26,987 nucleotides of DNA from an uncultured Collinsella sp. (GCA_900554495.1 USHR01000005.1:1-26987); one strand, 5' to 3'. Shown: positions 13,486 to 23,119, numbered from the stretch's first letter. Notes: generated from the sequence alone by a model not told the origin. Program-made: numbers and translations.

Positions 13486-14733
13486 ATGGCAGCATCCGAC
13501 ATGATGTCCGCCCTGATGGAGCTTTGCCAGGAGAAGCACATCGACCAGCTCTACCTGATCGACCGCCTGGAGCAGTCGCTCGCCAAGAGCTATGCCGAGA
13601 TCCTGCATCTTGAGTGGGGCGCCAAGGTGACCATCGACCGCACCACCGGCAAGATCTACGTCTACCGTCTGGAGCCGATTGACGATTCCATGGACGAGGA
13701 GGGTAACTTCACCGAGTTCGAGGAGATCGACGTCACCCCCAAGAACACGAGCCGCATCGCCGCCCAGCACGCCAAGGCCGAGATCAACGCCATCGTGCGC
13801 AACTCCGCCCGCGAGCAGATCTACGAGGAGTTCTCCGGCCGCATCGGTGACCTCATCAGCGGTACCGTGCTGCAGTCCACGCCCGACTTCACGATCGTCA
13901 AGATCCGCGAGGGCGTCGAGGCCGAGCTGCCGCACTTCGATCAGCGTCGTTACGAGAATGAGCGCAACGAGCGTCCGATGGGCGAGCGCTACCTGCACAA
14001 CCAGCACATCAAGGCCGTGATCATCGACGTTCGCGACCCCAACTCCAACCTGCAGCCGGTTCGTGGCGAGCACAGCCGTCCGCCGATTGTCATCTCCCGT
14101 ACCCACCCCGAGCTCATGCGTCGTCTGTTTGAGCAGGAGGTGCCCGAGATCTATGAGGGCACCGTCCAGATCAAGTCGATCGCCCGCGAGCCCGGCCAGC
14201 GCTCCAAGGTCGCCGTCCACTCGCTCGACGACCGTCTGGATCCCGTGGGCGCCTGTGTCGGCCCCAAGGGCAGCCGTGTTCGCGCCGTCGTGGGCGAGCT
14301 CCGTGGCGAGCGCGTCGACGTCATCCTGTGGGATGCCGATCCTGCCGTCTACGTCGCCAACGCCCTGTCGCCCGCTAAGGTCACCCGCGTCCTCATCGAC
14401 GAGGAGAAGGCCTACGCCGGTGTCATCGTGCCCGACGACCAGTTGTCCCTCGCCATCGGCAAGGAGGGCCAGAACGCCCGCCTTGCTGCGCGCCTGACCG
14501 GCTGGCACATCGACATCAAGTCCGAGACGCTTGCCGCCGACATCCTCAAGAACGTTCCCGTTCACGAGGAGCCCGCCGCCGACCTGATCGGTGACGAGGA
14601 GGACGAGGACGTCCGCCGCTGCGAGTATGTGTCCGAGGACGGCATCCAGTGCCGCAACCAGGCTCGTCCTGGCTCCCGTTTCTGCGGTGTCCACGACACC
14701 GACGCCTTCGATGATGCGGAGGACCTGATCTAG
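13486..14733 (+). CDS. nusA: Transcription termination/antitermination protein NusA with Cys/His tail
   Basis: Binds RNA polymerase and nascent RNA, and modulates pausing, intrinsic termination and antitermination. ATG 13486 follows GGAAGGAAAG. The protein has 415 aa. The N-terminal RNAP-binding domain (about 1-125) is followed by an S1 domain (about 128-200, GDLISGTVLQSTPDFTIVKI) and two KH domains (about 205-345; VGPKGSRVRAVVGEL, and IGKEGQNARLAARLTGW in KH2). The E. coli acidic repeats are absent. Instead the C-terminus holds a zinc-knuckle-like motif C379-x9-C389-x10-C400-x2-H403 (RCEYVSEDGIQC...SRFCGVH) and an acidic end. In many Gram-positive genomes ylxR and ylxQ lie between nusA and infB; neither is present here. 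The leader terminator upstream of rimP is a possible autoregulatory target. Confidence 0.95.
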   Translation: MAASDMMSALMELCQEKHIDQLYLIDRLEQSLAKSYAEILHLEWGAKVTIDRTTGKIYVYRLEPIDDSMDEEGNFTEFEEIDVTPKNTSRIAAQHAKAEINAIVRNSAREQIYEEFSGRIGDLISGTVLQSTPDFTIVKIREGVEAELPHFDQRRYENERNERPMGERYLHNQHIKAVIIDVRDPNSNLQPVRGEHSRPPIVISRTHPELMRRLFEQEVPEIYEGTVQIKSIAREPGQRSKVAVHSLDDRLDPVGACVGPKGSRVRAVVGELRGERVDVILWDADPAVYVANALSPAKVTRVLIDEEKAYAGVIVPDDQLSLAIGKEGQNARLAARLTGWHIDIKSETLAADILKNVPVHEEPAADLIGDEEDEDVRRCEYVSEDGIQCRNQARPGSRFCGVHDTDAFDDAEDLI

Positions 14734-14742
14734 CGCGCGGTT

Positions 14743-14803
14743 GCGCCGGGCGGGTCCCGGCGCGTCTCCCACGCTCGTTCAGTCTCTAGGCACCCAAGGT
14801 GCC
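14743..14803 (+). other. Two intercistronic hairpins between nusA and infB
   Basis: GCGCCGGG/CCCGGCGC (14743-14750 with 14756-14763) and GGCACC/GGTGCC (14789-14794 with 14798-14803). No T-run follows either one, so these are RNA stability or translation-control hairpins at most. The second one sits about 20 nt before the infB start. Confidence 0.4.
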
Positions 14804-14824
14804 AGAAAGGGTAGGTGAAGTCAT

Positions 14825-17539
14825 ATGGCAAAAGTCCGTGTGTCCACCCTGGCCAAAGAGTTCGGCATGACCTCCAAGGAACTGATGGGTCATCTCGCCG
14901 ATATGAAGATTCCCGCTAAGTCCGCTTCCTCCACCTTGGAGGACGCTTATGTCGCTATGGTCCGCAAGCAGCTCGCCTCGGTGATCGAGGCCCGCGCTCA
15001 GGAAGTCGAGGCCGCCAAGCAGGCCGAGGAGCAGGCAGCTGCCGCCGAGGAGGCCGCACGCGCCGCCGAGGCCGAGCGCGAGCGCATCGCCGCCGAGAAG
15101 GCCCGCGAGGAGGAGCGCCGCCAGTTTGCCGCAGCCCAGGCTGCCGAGGAGGCTGCCCGCGCCGAGGCCGAGGCCAAGAAGAAGGCCGAGCAGGAGCGCC
15201 TTGCCCGCGAGAAGGAGGAGGCTGCCCGCGAGGCCCAGCGCCGCGCCGTTCCCGCTTCCGACTCCGGTTCGCGCTTCCGCTCGCTGCTCGACCAGATCGC
15301 CGCACAGGAGACCGTGCTCAAGGAGAAGAAGGACGCCGAGGACAAGGCCAAGGCCGAGCGCGCCGCAGAGCGCGGTAACCGTCGTGGCGGCAACAACGAC
15401 CGCCGCGGTGGCCGTCGTAACGATCGCAACGCTTCCGACAACAACTCCGAGCGCAACGCCTCCGAGAGCCGTCCGCACAGCCATCGCACCAACGCCAGCA
15501 ACAACGTCGCTGCCGGCATGGACTTCCCCAACCCCGACAAGCAGGGCAAGGGCAAGAAGCGCAAAGGCGGTCACAACAACGAAGAGGACCACTACAGCCG
15601 CATGGCTCGCGAGGCCGAGGAGTACAGCCGCGAGAAGGTGCTCGAGGAGGCTCGTGCCGCCGTCGAGGAGGCCTCTCGCGAGTCTACCGGTCGCCGCAAG
15701 AAGCGCAAGGAGAAGCGCGAGCGCGAGGCTGCCAAGGCTCAGGAGGAGCGCAAGATAGAGGAGGCGCTGGCCCAGGGCGTGAACCTCGAGGACCTCGACG
15801 CCATCAAGGTCTCCCAGGGCGTTACCGTCCAGGAGCTCGCCGAGGCGCTCGACGTTCCGGCCAACGACATCATCAAGCGCCTGTTCCTGCTGGGTACGCC
15901 GCTCACCATGACGCAGTCCATGTCCGACGACCTCGTTGAGCTCGTTGCCGACGACCTGGGCCGTCAGATCAAGATCATCACCCCCGAGGAGGAGAACACC
16001 TTCTCGTTCTACGACGATCCCGCCGACCTTAAGCCGCGCGCTCCGGTCGTCACCGTCATGGGTCACGTCGACCACGGCAAGACGTCGCTGCTCGACGCCA
16101 TCCGTCACACCGGCGTTGCTGCCGGCGAGGCGGGCGGCATTACGCAGGCCATCGGCGCTTCGCAGGTCATGATCAACGACCGCAAGATCACCTTTATCGA
16201 TACCCCGGGTCACGCCACCTTTACGGCTATGCGTGCCCGTGGCGCCAAGGTGACCGACATCGTCATCCTGATCGTCGCCGCCGACGACGGCGTCATGCCC
16301 CAGACGGTCGAGTCGATCAACCACGCCAAGGCCGCCGGCGTACCCATCGTCGTTGCCGTCAACAAGATCGATAAGCCGGGAGCCAACCCCGACCGTGTGC
16401 GTCAGGAGCTCACCGAGTACGGAGTCATCCCCGAGGAGTGGGGCGGACAGAACATGTTCGTCAACATTTCGGCTAAGCAGAAGATCGGTATCGACGACCT
16501 TCTGGAGACCGTGCTGCTTCAGGCCGACGTGCTCGAGCTCAAGGCCAACCCGGACACCTTTGCCTCCGGCAACGTCCTCGAGGCCAAGCTCGACAAGGGC
16601 CGCGGCTCGGTCGCTACCGTGCTCGTGACTCGCGGTACCCTGCACGTGGGCGATACGCTGGTCGCTGGCCTTACCTACGGCCGCGTCCGCGCCATGCTCG
16701 ACCCCAAGGGCCGCGCTGTCACCGAGGCTGGTCCCTCCGACGCCGTCGAGATTTTGGGCCTGCAGTCCGTGCCCAACGCCGGCGATGAGTTCCGCGTGTT
16801 CGAGGACGAGCGCGAGGCTCGTGCCCTGGCCGACGAGCGTTCGCTCAAGGCCCGTATCGAGGAGCAGAGCCGCGTCAAGCACGTCACGCTCGAGAACCTC
16901 TTCGAGACCATTGCCGACGCCGAGGTCAAGGAGCTCAACCTGATCATCAAGGCCGACGTCCAGGGTTCCATCGAGGCCCTTCAGGACTCGCTCGACAAGA
17001 TGGATCAGTCCGAGGTTCGCATCAACACGATCCACTCCGCCGTTGGCGCCATCAACGAGACCGACGTCGTTCTGGCCGACGCCTCCAACGCCATCATCAT
17101 CGGCTTTGGCGTCCGTCCCGACGGTAAGGCCCGCTCCGCCGCCGAGCGCGAGGGCGTCGAGATCCGTTGCTATGACGTCATCTACAAGTGCCTCGAGGAG
17201 CTTGACGCCGCCCGTATCGGCATGCTCAAGCCCACCGAGGTCGAGGTCGCCACGGGTACCGCGACCGTCCTGGACACCTTCAAGGTGCCCAAAGTCGGTA
17301 TCGCCGCCGGTGTCCGCGTCGAGGAGGGCGAGATCGCCGCGACCGATTCCGTGCGTCTGGTGCGCGACGGCATCGTGGTCTTCAACGGCAAGATCGCCTC
17401 GATGCGCCACTACAAGGACGAGGCCAAGAGCCTCAAGAGTGGTTCCGAGGGCGGCATTGGCCTGGAGAACTTCCAGGACATCAAGCCCGGCGACCAGATC
17501 GAGGGTTACCGCATCGACCAGGTTGCCCGTACCGAGTAG
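14825..17539 (+). CDS. infB: Translation initiation factor IF-2
   Basis: GTPase that brings fMet-tRNA to the 30S subunit and promotes subunit joining. ATG 14825; 904 aa. Residues 1-50 are the IF2N-type domain (VRVSTLAKEFGMTSKELMGH). Residues about 55-150 are an Ala/Glu/Arg coiled coil, and about 180-250 an Arg/Asn/Gly-rich linker. A second IF2N-like segment (VQELAEALDVPANDIIKRLF) lies near 335-355. G domain: GHVDHGKTS (413-421, G1), DTPGH (459-463, G3), NKID (513-516, G4) and ISAK (G5). Domains II-IV follow, ending in KPGDQIEGYRIDQVARTE. It is followed 11 bp later by rbfA, the usual order in bacteria. Confidence 0.97.
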   Translation: MAKVRVSTLAKEFGMTSKELMGHLADMKIPAKSASSTLEDAYVAMVRKQLASVIEARAQEVEAAKQAEEQAAAAEEAARAAEAERERIAAEKAREEERRQFAAAQAAEEAARAEAEAKKKAEQERLAREKEEAAREAQRRAVPASDSGSRFRSLLDQIAAQETVLKEKKDAEDKAKAERAAERGNRRGGNNDRRGGRRNDRNASDNNSERNASESRPHSHRTNASNNVAAGMDFPNPDKQGKGKKRKGGHNNEEDHYSRMAREAEEYSREKVLEEARAAVEEASRESTGRRKKRKEKREREAAKAQEERKIEEALAQGVNLEDLDAIKVSQGVTVQELAEALDVPANDIIKRLFLLGTPLTMTQSMSDDLVELVADDLGRQIKIITPEEENTFSFYDDPADLKPRAPVVTVMGHVDHGKTSLLDAIRHTGVAAGEAGGITQAIGASQVMINDRKITFIDTPGHATFTAMRARGAKVTDIVILIVAADDGVMPQTVESINHAKAAGVPIVVAVNKIDKPGANPDRVRQELTEYGVIPEEWGGQNMFVNISAKQKIGIDDLLETVLLQADVLELKANPDTFASGNVLEAKLDKGRGSVATVLVTRGTLHVGDTLVAGLTYGRVRAMLDPKGRAVTEAGPSDAVEILGLQSVPNAGDEFRVFEDEREARALADERSLKARIEEQSRVKHVTLENLFETIADAEVKELNLIIKADVQGSIEALQDSLDKMDQSEVRINTIHSAVGAINETDVVLADASNAIIIGFGVRPDGKARSAAEREGVEIRCYDVIYKCLEELDAARIGMLKPTEVEVATGTATVLDTFKVPKVGIAAGVRVEEGEIAATDSVRLVRDGIVVFNGKIASMRHYKDEAKSLKSGSEGGIGLENFQDIKPGDQIEGYRIDQVARTE

Positions 17540-17550
17540 GGGGTAGCGCT

Positions 17551-17961
17551 ATGAAGCAAACGCAGGCAACCCGCCGTCTGGGCGAGCAGCTTCGCGAGAA
17601 GCTCGGTTATATCCTGCTCTTTGAGGTTTCCGATCCGCGTCTCGACCTGGTTACTTTGACCGCGGTCGAGGTCGCGGTGGACCGTTCGTTCGCGCGCGTG
17701 TACGTGTCGTGCGATGCGAGCCGATACGACGAGGTCATGGAGGCGCTCGCTAGCGCTAAGGGCCGTATCCGCAGCCTGTTGGCTCGCTCGCTCGATTGGC
17801 GTGTTACGCCCGAGCTCGATTTTCGCATCGATCGCTCGACCGATGAGGCCGAGCGCATCACGCGTGCGCTGGAAAACGTTCCCGCCACGCTTGCGATCGA
17901 AAAGGACGAGGACGGCTATCCGATAGCGGATGCCGCCCAGGAGGCAGCTTTAGATGACTAA
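17551..17961 (+). CDS. rbfA: 30S ribosome-binding factor RbfA
   Basis: Binds the pre-30S subunit and helps 16S rRNA 5'-end maturation. ATG 17551 follows AGGGGGT. The 136-aa length and KH-like fold fit the family: TRRLGEQLREKLGYILLFEV (residues 8-27), DPRLDLVTLTAVEVAVDRSF, ARVYVS, and the late RVTPELDFRIDRSTDEAERI, matching the family's R.TPEL.F..D.S. The end overlaps the next gene by 8 bases. Confidence 0.94.
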   Translation: MKQTQATRRLGEQLREKLGYILLFEVSDPRLDLVTLTAVEVAVDRSFARVYVSCDASRYDEVMEALASAKGRIRSLLARSLDWRVTPELDFRIDRSTDEAERITRALENVPATLAIEKDEDGYPIADAAQEAALDD

Positions 17962-18997
17962 TTCCGCCGACCTCGCTTCGTGCGAGTCTGCAGATATTCA
18001 GCGACGCATCCTCGAGCTCATCGAGGGTGCGTCCTCCATTGCGATTTCGGGACACACTTCTCCCGATGGCGATGCCTTGGGCTCCGTATTGGGTCTGGGC
18101 CTTTCGCTCATGAAGTTTTTCCCCAACAAGGACATTGCGCTTCTGCTGGCAGACGATGACCCGGTTCCGCGCATCTACCGCTTTATGGAGGGTGCCGACC
18201 GTTTGGTTCCGGCATCTGCGTACACCGGCAATCCTGACCTGTTCATCTCGGTGGACGTGCCGGTCGTCGAGCGCCTCAATAATTCCGCCGAGGTGCTTCG
18301 TCGCTCCAAGCATGTGGTGTGCTTCGATCACCATCCGGCGCGCGAGGAGTTTGCCGAGCTCAGTCTGAGGCGCGTCGATGCCGCGGCCTGCGCCATGATC
18401 ATCGACCGTTTCTTGGACAATTGCGGCATTGTCGCACGTGATGGCGTTGCGACCTGCCTGCTGTGTGGCTTGGTTACCGATACCGGCCGTTTTCAGTACC
18501 AAAACGCCGATGCCGCCGCGTTCCATGCGGCCTCGCGACTGGTTGCCCACGGTGCCGATCCGGCGCGTGTGGCACTCGAGGTCTACCAGAGCATGCGCGT
18601 TGAGTTTCTGCACCTCAAGTCCATCGTTATGGGCCGCATCAAGACGGTGGCCCACGGGCGCGTGGCGTATAGCTATGCCTACCAGAGCGACCTTGAGGCC
18701 TGCGGTGTCACCTCGGACGAGTGCGACGGCCTGGTCGATGTGGTGCGTTCGGTGATGGGCGTCGAGGTCTGCATGTTCTTAAAGGGCATTGAGGGCGATA
18801 CCAAGGTGCGTGGCAACCTGCGCTCCAAGGGCGACCTCGATGTGTCCGAGATTGCTGCCAACTTTGGCGGTGGCGGGCATCATGCCGCCGCCGGCTTTTC
18901 CAACAACGGAACAATTCGCGAGACGCTCGCCGTGGCACTTCCCATGCTGGCCGAGCTGGTGGGGGAGGATCCCGCTTCGGTGACCGTCGAGCTCTAA
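17954..18997 (+). CDS. nrnA: DHH/DHHA1 phosphoesterase, NrnA-type nanoRNase/pAp phosphatase
   Basis: Predicted manganese-dependent exonuclease that degrades very short RNAs and may dephosphorylate pAp. ATG 17954 overlaps rbfA by 8 bases; 347 aa, a little longer than B. subtilis NrnA (about 313). Metal ligands are visible in HTSPDGDALGS (34-44, D38 and D40), VDVP (101-104) and FDHHP (125-129). The C-terminal DHHA1 domain has the substrate motif FGGGGHHAAAGF (about 304-315). The position between rbfA and truB is common in Gram-positive bacteria and actinobacteria. Confidence 0.9.
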   Translation: MTNSADLASCESADIQRRILELIEGASSIAISGHTSPDGDALGSVLGLGLSLMKFFPNKDIALLLADDDPVPRIYRFMEGADRLVPASAYTGNPDLFISVDVPVVERLNNSAEVLRRSKHVVCFDHHPAREEFAELSLRRVDAAACAMIIDRFLDNCGIVARDGVATCLLCGLVTDTGRFQYQNADAAAFHAASRLVAHGADPARVALEVYQSMRVEFLHLKSIVMGRIKTVAHGRVAYSYAYQSDLEACGVTSDECDGLVDVVRSVMGVEVCMFLKGIEGDTKVRGNLRSKGDLDVSEIAANFGGGGHHAAAGFSNNGTIRETLAVALPMLAELVGEDPASVTVEL

Positions 18998-19012
18998 CTT
19001 ATTGGATGGTAC

Positions 19013-19945
19013 ATGGCTCGTCGAACGCCTTCTCAATTGAATATGCTGCTCGCCGTCGATAAGCCGGTGGGCTGCACGTCCCACGATGTGGTCTCGCAAT
19101 GCCGACGCGCCCTCCATGAGCGGCGCGTCGGCCATGCCGGCACGCTCGACCCCATGGCATCCGGCGTCATGGTGGTGGGTGTGGGCCAGGCCACCCGTCT
19201 GCTGGGCATGCTCACGCTCGATACCAAAAGCTACGTCGCCGATATTTCGTTTGGCGCCGAGACCAATACCGATGATGCGGAGGGCGAGGCGGTCCGCACG
19301 GTGGCTGTTGCCGACGAGCTCCGCGATCCTGCCTATGCGCGTGAGCGCTTGGCCGCCATGCTGGGTCCGCAGATGCAGGTGCCGCCGGCGTTTTCGGCTA
19401 TCTCGGTCAATGGCGTTCGCGCCTACAAGTCTGCTCGCGAGGGCAATGCGGTGGACCTACCTCCGCGCCCCGTCGAGGTCTATGCCGCCGACCTGATCGC
19501 CGTGGGCGGCGAAGGTGATACGTGTGTGTGGACTGTGGCGTTCTCGGTGAGCAAGGGCACCTATATCCGTGCGCTCGCTCGCGACCTGGGCCGCGCTTGC
19601 GATAGCGCCGCGCATATTTCCGCGCTGCGCCGCACGGCCTCCGGTGTTGTTTCCATTGGCGCCTGTCATGCGGTCGAGGAGCTTTCTCCCGAGTCCGCGG
19701 CTGGCTTTGCCCTGGATCCCATTGCGGCCCTGGGCGCCACACGTGTTGACTTGCCGGGCAATCTTGCCGACGACCTGCTCTGCGGCCGACGCATTCCCGT
19801 TGAGCGTGCGCTTGCCGATTTCGATTCCTCGAAGGCGCCGTTTGCGTTGGTGCTCGATGGGGGACTCAAGGCGCTCGCCCGCATTGAGGGCGGCCGCTTT
19901 GTCATGGAGCACGTGTTTCCGCAGGCAATCGGCGGTGTTCGATGA
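19013..19945 (+). CDS. truB: tRNA pseudouridine-55 synthase TruB
   Basis: Converts U55 of the T-loop to pseudouridine in most tRNAs. ATG 19013 is 15 bp after nrnA; 310 aa. Motif I is LLAVDKPVGCTSHDVV (12-27), the catalytic Asp is D46 in GHAGTLDPMASGVMVVG, and later motifs include KSYVADISFGAETNTDDAEG and SKGTYIRALARDLG. The C-terminal PUA-like tail is short. The stop codon overlaps the ribF start (ATGA-type), implying coupling. Confidence 0.94.
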   Translation: MARRTPSQLNMLLAVDKPVGCTSHDVVSQCRRALHERRVGHAGTLDPMASGVMVVGVGQATRLLGMLTLDTKSYVADISFGAETNTDDAEGEAVRTVAVADELRDPAYARERLAAMLGPQMQVPPAFSAISVNGVRAYKSAREGNAVDLPPRPVEVYAADLIAVGGEGDTCVWTVAFSVSKGTYIRALARDLGRACDSAAHISALRRTASGVVSIGACHAVEELSPESAAGFALDPIAALGATRVDLPGNLADDLLCGRRIPVERALADFDSSKAPFALVLDGGLKALARIEGGRFVMEHVFPQAIGGVR

Positions 19946-20949
19946 TGTTGTCCGCTCGCGAGCTCGCGCGCGTCTTTTTCGCGGGCGAGTCGGACGAGGC
20001 TCGCATCGTTGCTGCCGATGCGTTTGATGAGTGCGAGCACTTGGGTGCCGCATCGATTGCCATCGGCGTGTTCGATGGCGTTCACCGTGGACACCAGGAA
20101 CTTATCGAAGCGCTTGTCCGTGATGCCCGTGCCCATGGCTGTAAGGCGGTCGTGGTCACCTTCGATCCGGACCCGGACGTCGTGGTAAGCCCTTCGCCCG
20201 CTCAAAAATTGATGACAACGGCCGACCGTCTACATGCCTTGGCTCAGACCGGGGTCGATGCGGTGGTGGCCGTTCCCTTTACGCCCGAGGTTGCGGCACT
20301 CGATCATGTCGGTTTTCTCTCGCTGGTGTCGCGCGTGGTTGACATTCGTTCGATTCGCGTTGGCAGCGACTTTAGGCTGGGTCGTGGCGGTGCTTCTGGT
20401 GTTGCCGAGATGCGCTCCTGGGGTTCCGAGCACGGCGTTGACGTGTATGGTCACGACCTGCTTTGCGAGGGCGGTGAGGCCATTTGCGCCACCCGCATTC
20501 GTCATGAGCTGGGACAGGGCCATGTGGAGCTGGCTGCTGAGTTACTCGGCCGTCCGTATATGGTGCGTGGCGGTGTTATTCGCGGCCGTCACGAGGGTTC
20601 TGGCATGGGCTTTCCCACGGCAAACTTGCAGGTTCCCGACGGCATTCAGGTGCCAGCCGATGGCGTGTATGAGGGTCTGGTGCTGGTCGATGACACCGCG
20701 TGGCCCGCTGCCGTGAACGTCGGCCTGCCGCCAACGTATGCTGACGATGCGGCATCTGCGCATCTCGAGGCTAATTTAATTGGTTATACGGGCGACCTGT
20801 ACGGCGCTTCCGTTTCGCTGGCGTTTACGCGCTGGCTGCGTCCGTCGCGCGTGTTCGATTCGCTGGATGAGTTGATTGCGACCGTCGAGGGTAATATCGA
20901 GGACATTCGTCACAACTTGGGTGAGCAGGGGGTGAGCATCCGTGATTAG
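19942..20949 (+). CDS. ribF: Bifunctional riboflavin kinase/FMN adenylyltransferase
   Basis: Makes FMN from riboflavin and FAD from FMN. ATG 19942 overlaps truB by 4 bases; 335 aa. The N-terminal adenylyltransferase has IGVFDGVHRGHQELI (41-55) and FDPDPDVVV (74-82), where many family members read FDPHP. It also has IRVGSDFRLGRGGASG (about 133-148) and TRIRHELGQG. The C-terminal kinase has the GMGFPTANLQVP motif and DGVYEGLVLV. Its last bases overlap dnaG by 8 nt. The gene is commonly next to truB. Confidence 0.93.
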   Translation: MMLSARELARVFFAGESDEARIVAADAFDECEHLGAASIAIGVFDGVHRGHQELIEALVRDARAHGCKAVVVTFDPDPDVVVSPSPAQKLMTTADRLHALAQTGVDAVVAVPFTPEVAALDHVGFLSLVSRVVDIRSIRVGSDFRLGRGGASGVAEMRSWGSEHGVDVYGHDLLCEGGEAICATRIRHELGQGHVELAAELLGRPYMVRGGVIRGRHEGSGMGFPTANLQVPDGIQVPADGVYEGLVLVDDTAWPAAVNVGLPPTYADDAASAHLEANLIGYTGDLYGASVSLAFTRWLRPSRVFDSLDELIATVEGNIEDIRHNLGEQGVSIRD

Positions 20950-23050
20950 CGATGAGGAAAAAGACCAGGTACGCGCTGCGTCCGACCTAGTCGCCATCGT
21001 GCAGGAAACGGTTGAGCTCAAGCCCCGCGGCCATGAGTTTTGGGGCTGCTGCCCCTTTCATGGCGAAAAGACGCCGTCTTTTCACATTATCCCCGCCACG
21101 CAGGTGTGGCATTGCTTTGGCTGCGGCGAGGGTGGCGACGTCTTCACCTATATCATGAAGCGCGAGAACCTGAGCTTTCCCGAGTCAATCCGTTATTTAG
21201 CCGATCGCGCGGGTATTGAGCTGCACGATACCGGAGATCGCCGCGAGCGCGGTACCAAGCGTGCCCGCATCTACGATCTGTGCGCCGAGACCGCCCAGTT
21301 CTACCACACCATGCTTATGCGCGGTAAGGACGGCCGTCCGCGCGAGTACTTTGCCAGCCGCGGTATGGGTGGCGACGTCTGCCGCCGCTACTGCCTGGGC
21401 TTTGCACCGGGCCGTAACGCGCTGGTGTCGCACCTGTCCCAGGCGGGTTTTACCCCGCAGGAGATGATCGACGCCAATGTTGCCGTGAGCCGCGGGCGAG
21501 GGCAGCTTGCCGACCGCTTCTACGACCGCGTGATGTTTCCCATCTTTGACGAGCAGGGTCACAACATTGCCTTTGGCGGTCGCATCATGGGTGACGGCCA
21601 ACCCAAGTACCTTAATACCGCCGAGACGAGCGTGTTCCATAAAAAGCGAAACCTCTACGGCTTTAATTGGGCCAAGGAGTATATCGTCGCGCAGGATACC
21701 GCCATCGTGGTGGAGGGCTATACCGACTGCATTGCCTGCTGGGAGGCGGGGATTAAAAACGTTGTCGCTACGCTGGGCACCGCGCTCACGGAGCATCACG
21801 TCAAGACGCTCACCCGTTTTGCCAAGCGCATCGTGTATATGTTCGATGGCGACGCCGCCGGTCAAAAGGCTGCCCGTCGCGCGATTCAGTTTATCGAGCA
21901 GGATTCGATGGATCTGCGCTGCGTGGTGCTACCCGACGGCAACGATCCCATGGAGTTCATCACGGCGCATGGTGGCGAGGCACTGCAGGCGCGCATCGAC
22001 GCGGCCGAGCCGCTTATGGACTTTGTTTACCGTTCGCTGCAGGAGTCGAGCGACATCACCACGCCAGGCGGTCGCGCTAAGGCGCTGGAAGATGCGCTGA
22101 CGCTTATCTATCCGCTGCGCGACAGCTATATGATCGATACGTACTTTATCCAGATTGCCGATCTGCTGGGTTTGGATCTGGAGACCGTGCGTGCGAGCTC
22201 GGGCCGTGTGTTTCGCGATGTCGCCAAGCGCGAAGATGCGGAACGACGTCGCGAGCAAAACTATGAACGCCAGCGGGCACAGGCTGAGCGGTCCGGTAGC
22301 GCGGGCGGTCGGGCGTCGGGTTCTCACGATGCCGGTCGCGGTACTTGGGCATCGGGCGCGACGCCGCCGGTGTCCGCGCCTGTCGAAGAAGAGCCGTACG
22401 ACTACGTCCCGCTCGATGCCTACGGTGTCGCGCCCGCGGAGGTCGTCGACGACCTTCCGCCGATCGATGTGCCTGATGGTATGGGCGCTGTGTCTGTGGC
22501 TGACGGTTCGGGCGCACCTGCTGCGGCGGCGCCGATGGTTCTTACCGATCTTGAGCGCAAGTCCTTGGCAGGGGAGCGCGAGCTGCTGACCATGCTCACG
22601 AGCTACCCCGACCTGTTCCGCACGTATGCCGACCGCATCTGCTCCATCGAGTGGGTTGACCCACGTCACGAGTCCATCGCATGGGCCGTTCTGGCAACGC
22701 CGCCGGGAACCGATCCTGCAGCCTGCATGGATGCGGCGCGCTCAGTGTGTCCCGATGCGGCAACGCTTGTGAGTGCCGGGCGCATCTCGGCGACGAGCAA
22801 GCACCCCACCGAGACGAACATCGTGTTTATGCTCGATACGCTCGAGCTCTACACCATCAAGCGCCGCATGCGTGCCGCACAGGCCAAGCTGCGCCAGGAC
22901 CGTTCGCTCGATGATGAGGCCCGTCGCGCGCTGACCGTTCAGGCCGCGCAGGATTCGCAGCGTCAACGCGAACTGCAAAAGTCGATCGGCGGTGTGGCGG
23001 ACCCGTTCCGTTTGATCGGTCTGGAGGCCGCAGGCACAGAACAGGCCTAG
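20942..23050 (+). CDS. dnaG: DNA primase
   Basis: Synthesises RNA primers for DNA replication with the DnaB helicase. Start GTG 20942 is preceded by GGGGTGA and overlaps ribF; 702 aa. The zinc-binding CHC2 domain has C37-x2-H40-x17-C58-x2-C61 (CCPFH...HCFGC). The RNA polymerase domain follows (GLGFAP-type region, AFGGRIMGDGQPKYLNTAET). The Toprim metal sites are EGYTD (E258) and DGD (302-304). A long Arg/Gln/Ser/Gly/Pro linker occupies about 430-530, and a C-terminal helicase-binding domain follows, ending in LIGLEAAGTEQA. rpoD follows 110 bp later, as in the classical macromolecular-synthesis neighbourhood. Confidence 0.95.
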   Translation: MISDEEKDQVRAASDLVAIVQETVELKPRGHEFWGCCPFHGEKTPSFHIIPATQVWHCFGCGEGGDVFTYIMKRENLSFPESIRYLADRAGIELHDTGDRRERGTKRARIYDLCAETAQFYHTMLMRGKDGRPREYFASRGMGGDVCRRYCLGFAPGRNALVSHLSQAGFTPQEMIDANVAVSRGRGQLADRFYDRVMFPIFDEQGHNIAFGGRIMGDGQPKYLNTAETSVFHKKRNLYGFNWAKEYIVAQDTAIVVEGYTDCIACWEAGIKNVVATLGTALTEHHVKTLTRFAKRIVYMFDGDAAGQKAARRAIQFIEQDSMDLRCVVLPDGNDPMEFITAHGGEALQARIDAAEPLMDFVYRSLQESSDITTPGGRAKALEDALTLIYPLRDSYMIDTYFIQIADLLGLDLETVRASSGRVFRDVAKREDAERRREQNYERQRAQAERSGSAGGRASGSHDAGRGTWASGATPPVSAPVEEEPYDYVPLDAYGVAPAEVVDDLPPIDVPDGMGAVSVADGSGAPAAAAPMVLTDLERKSLAGERELLTMLTSYPDLFRTYADRICSIEWVDPRHESIAWAVLATPPGTDPAACMDAARSVCPDAATLVSAGRISATSKHPTETNIVFMLDTLELYTIKRRMRAAQAKLRQDRSLDDEARRALTVQAAQDSQRQRELQKSIGGVADPFRLIGLEAAGTEQA

Positions 23051-23119
23051 ATGTTGTGGTCAACCAGCGTATTCTCGCCTATATCCAGTCCTCTTTTTGG
23101 GTATAGACGTCAATGTGTG

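Noticed and set aside
14786..17410. Very long minus-strand open frame opposite infB
   Set aside because: Repetitive Leu/Gly/Val-rich translation mirrors infB codon bias; no start site or family match.
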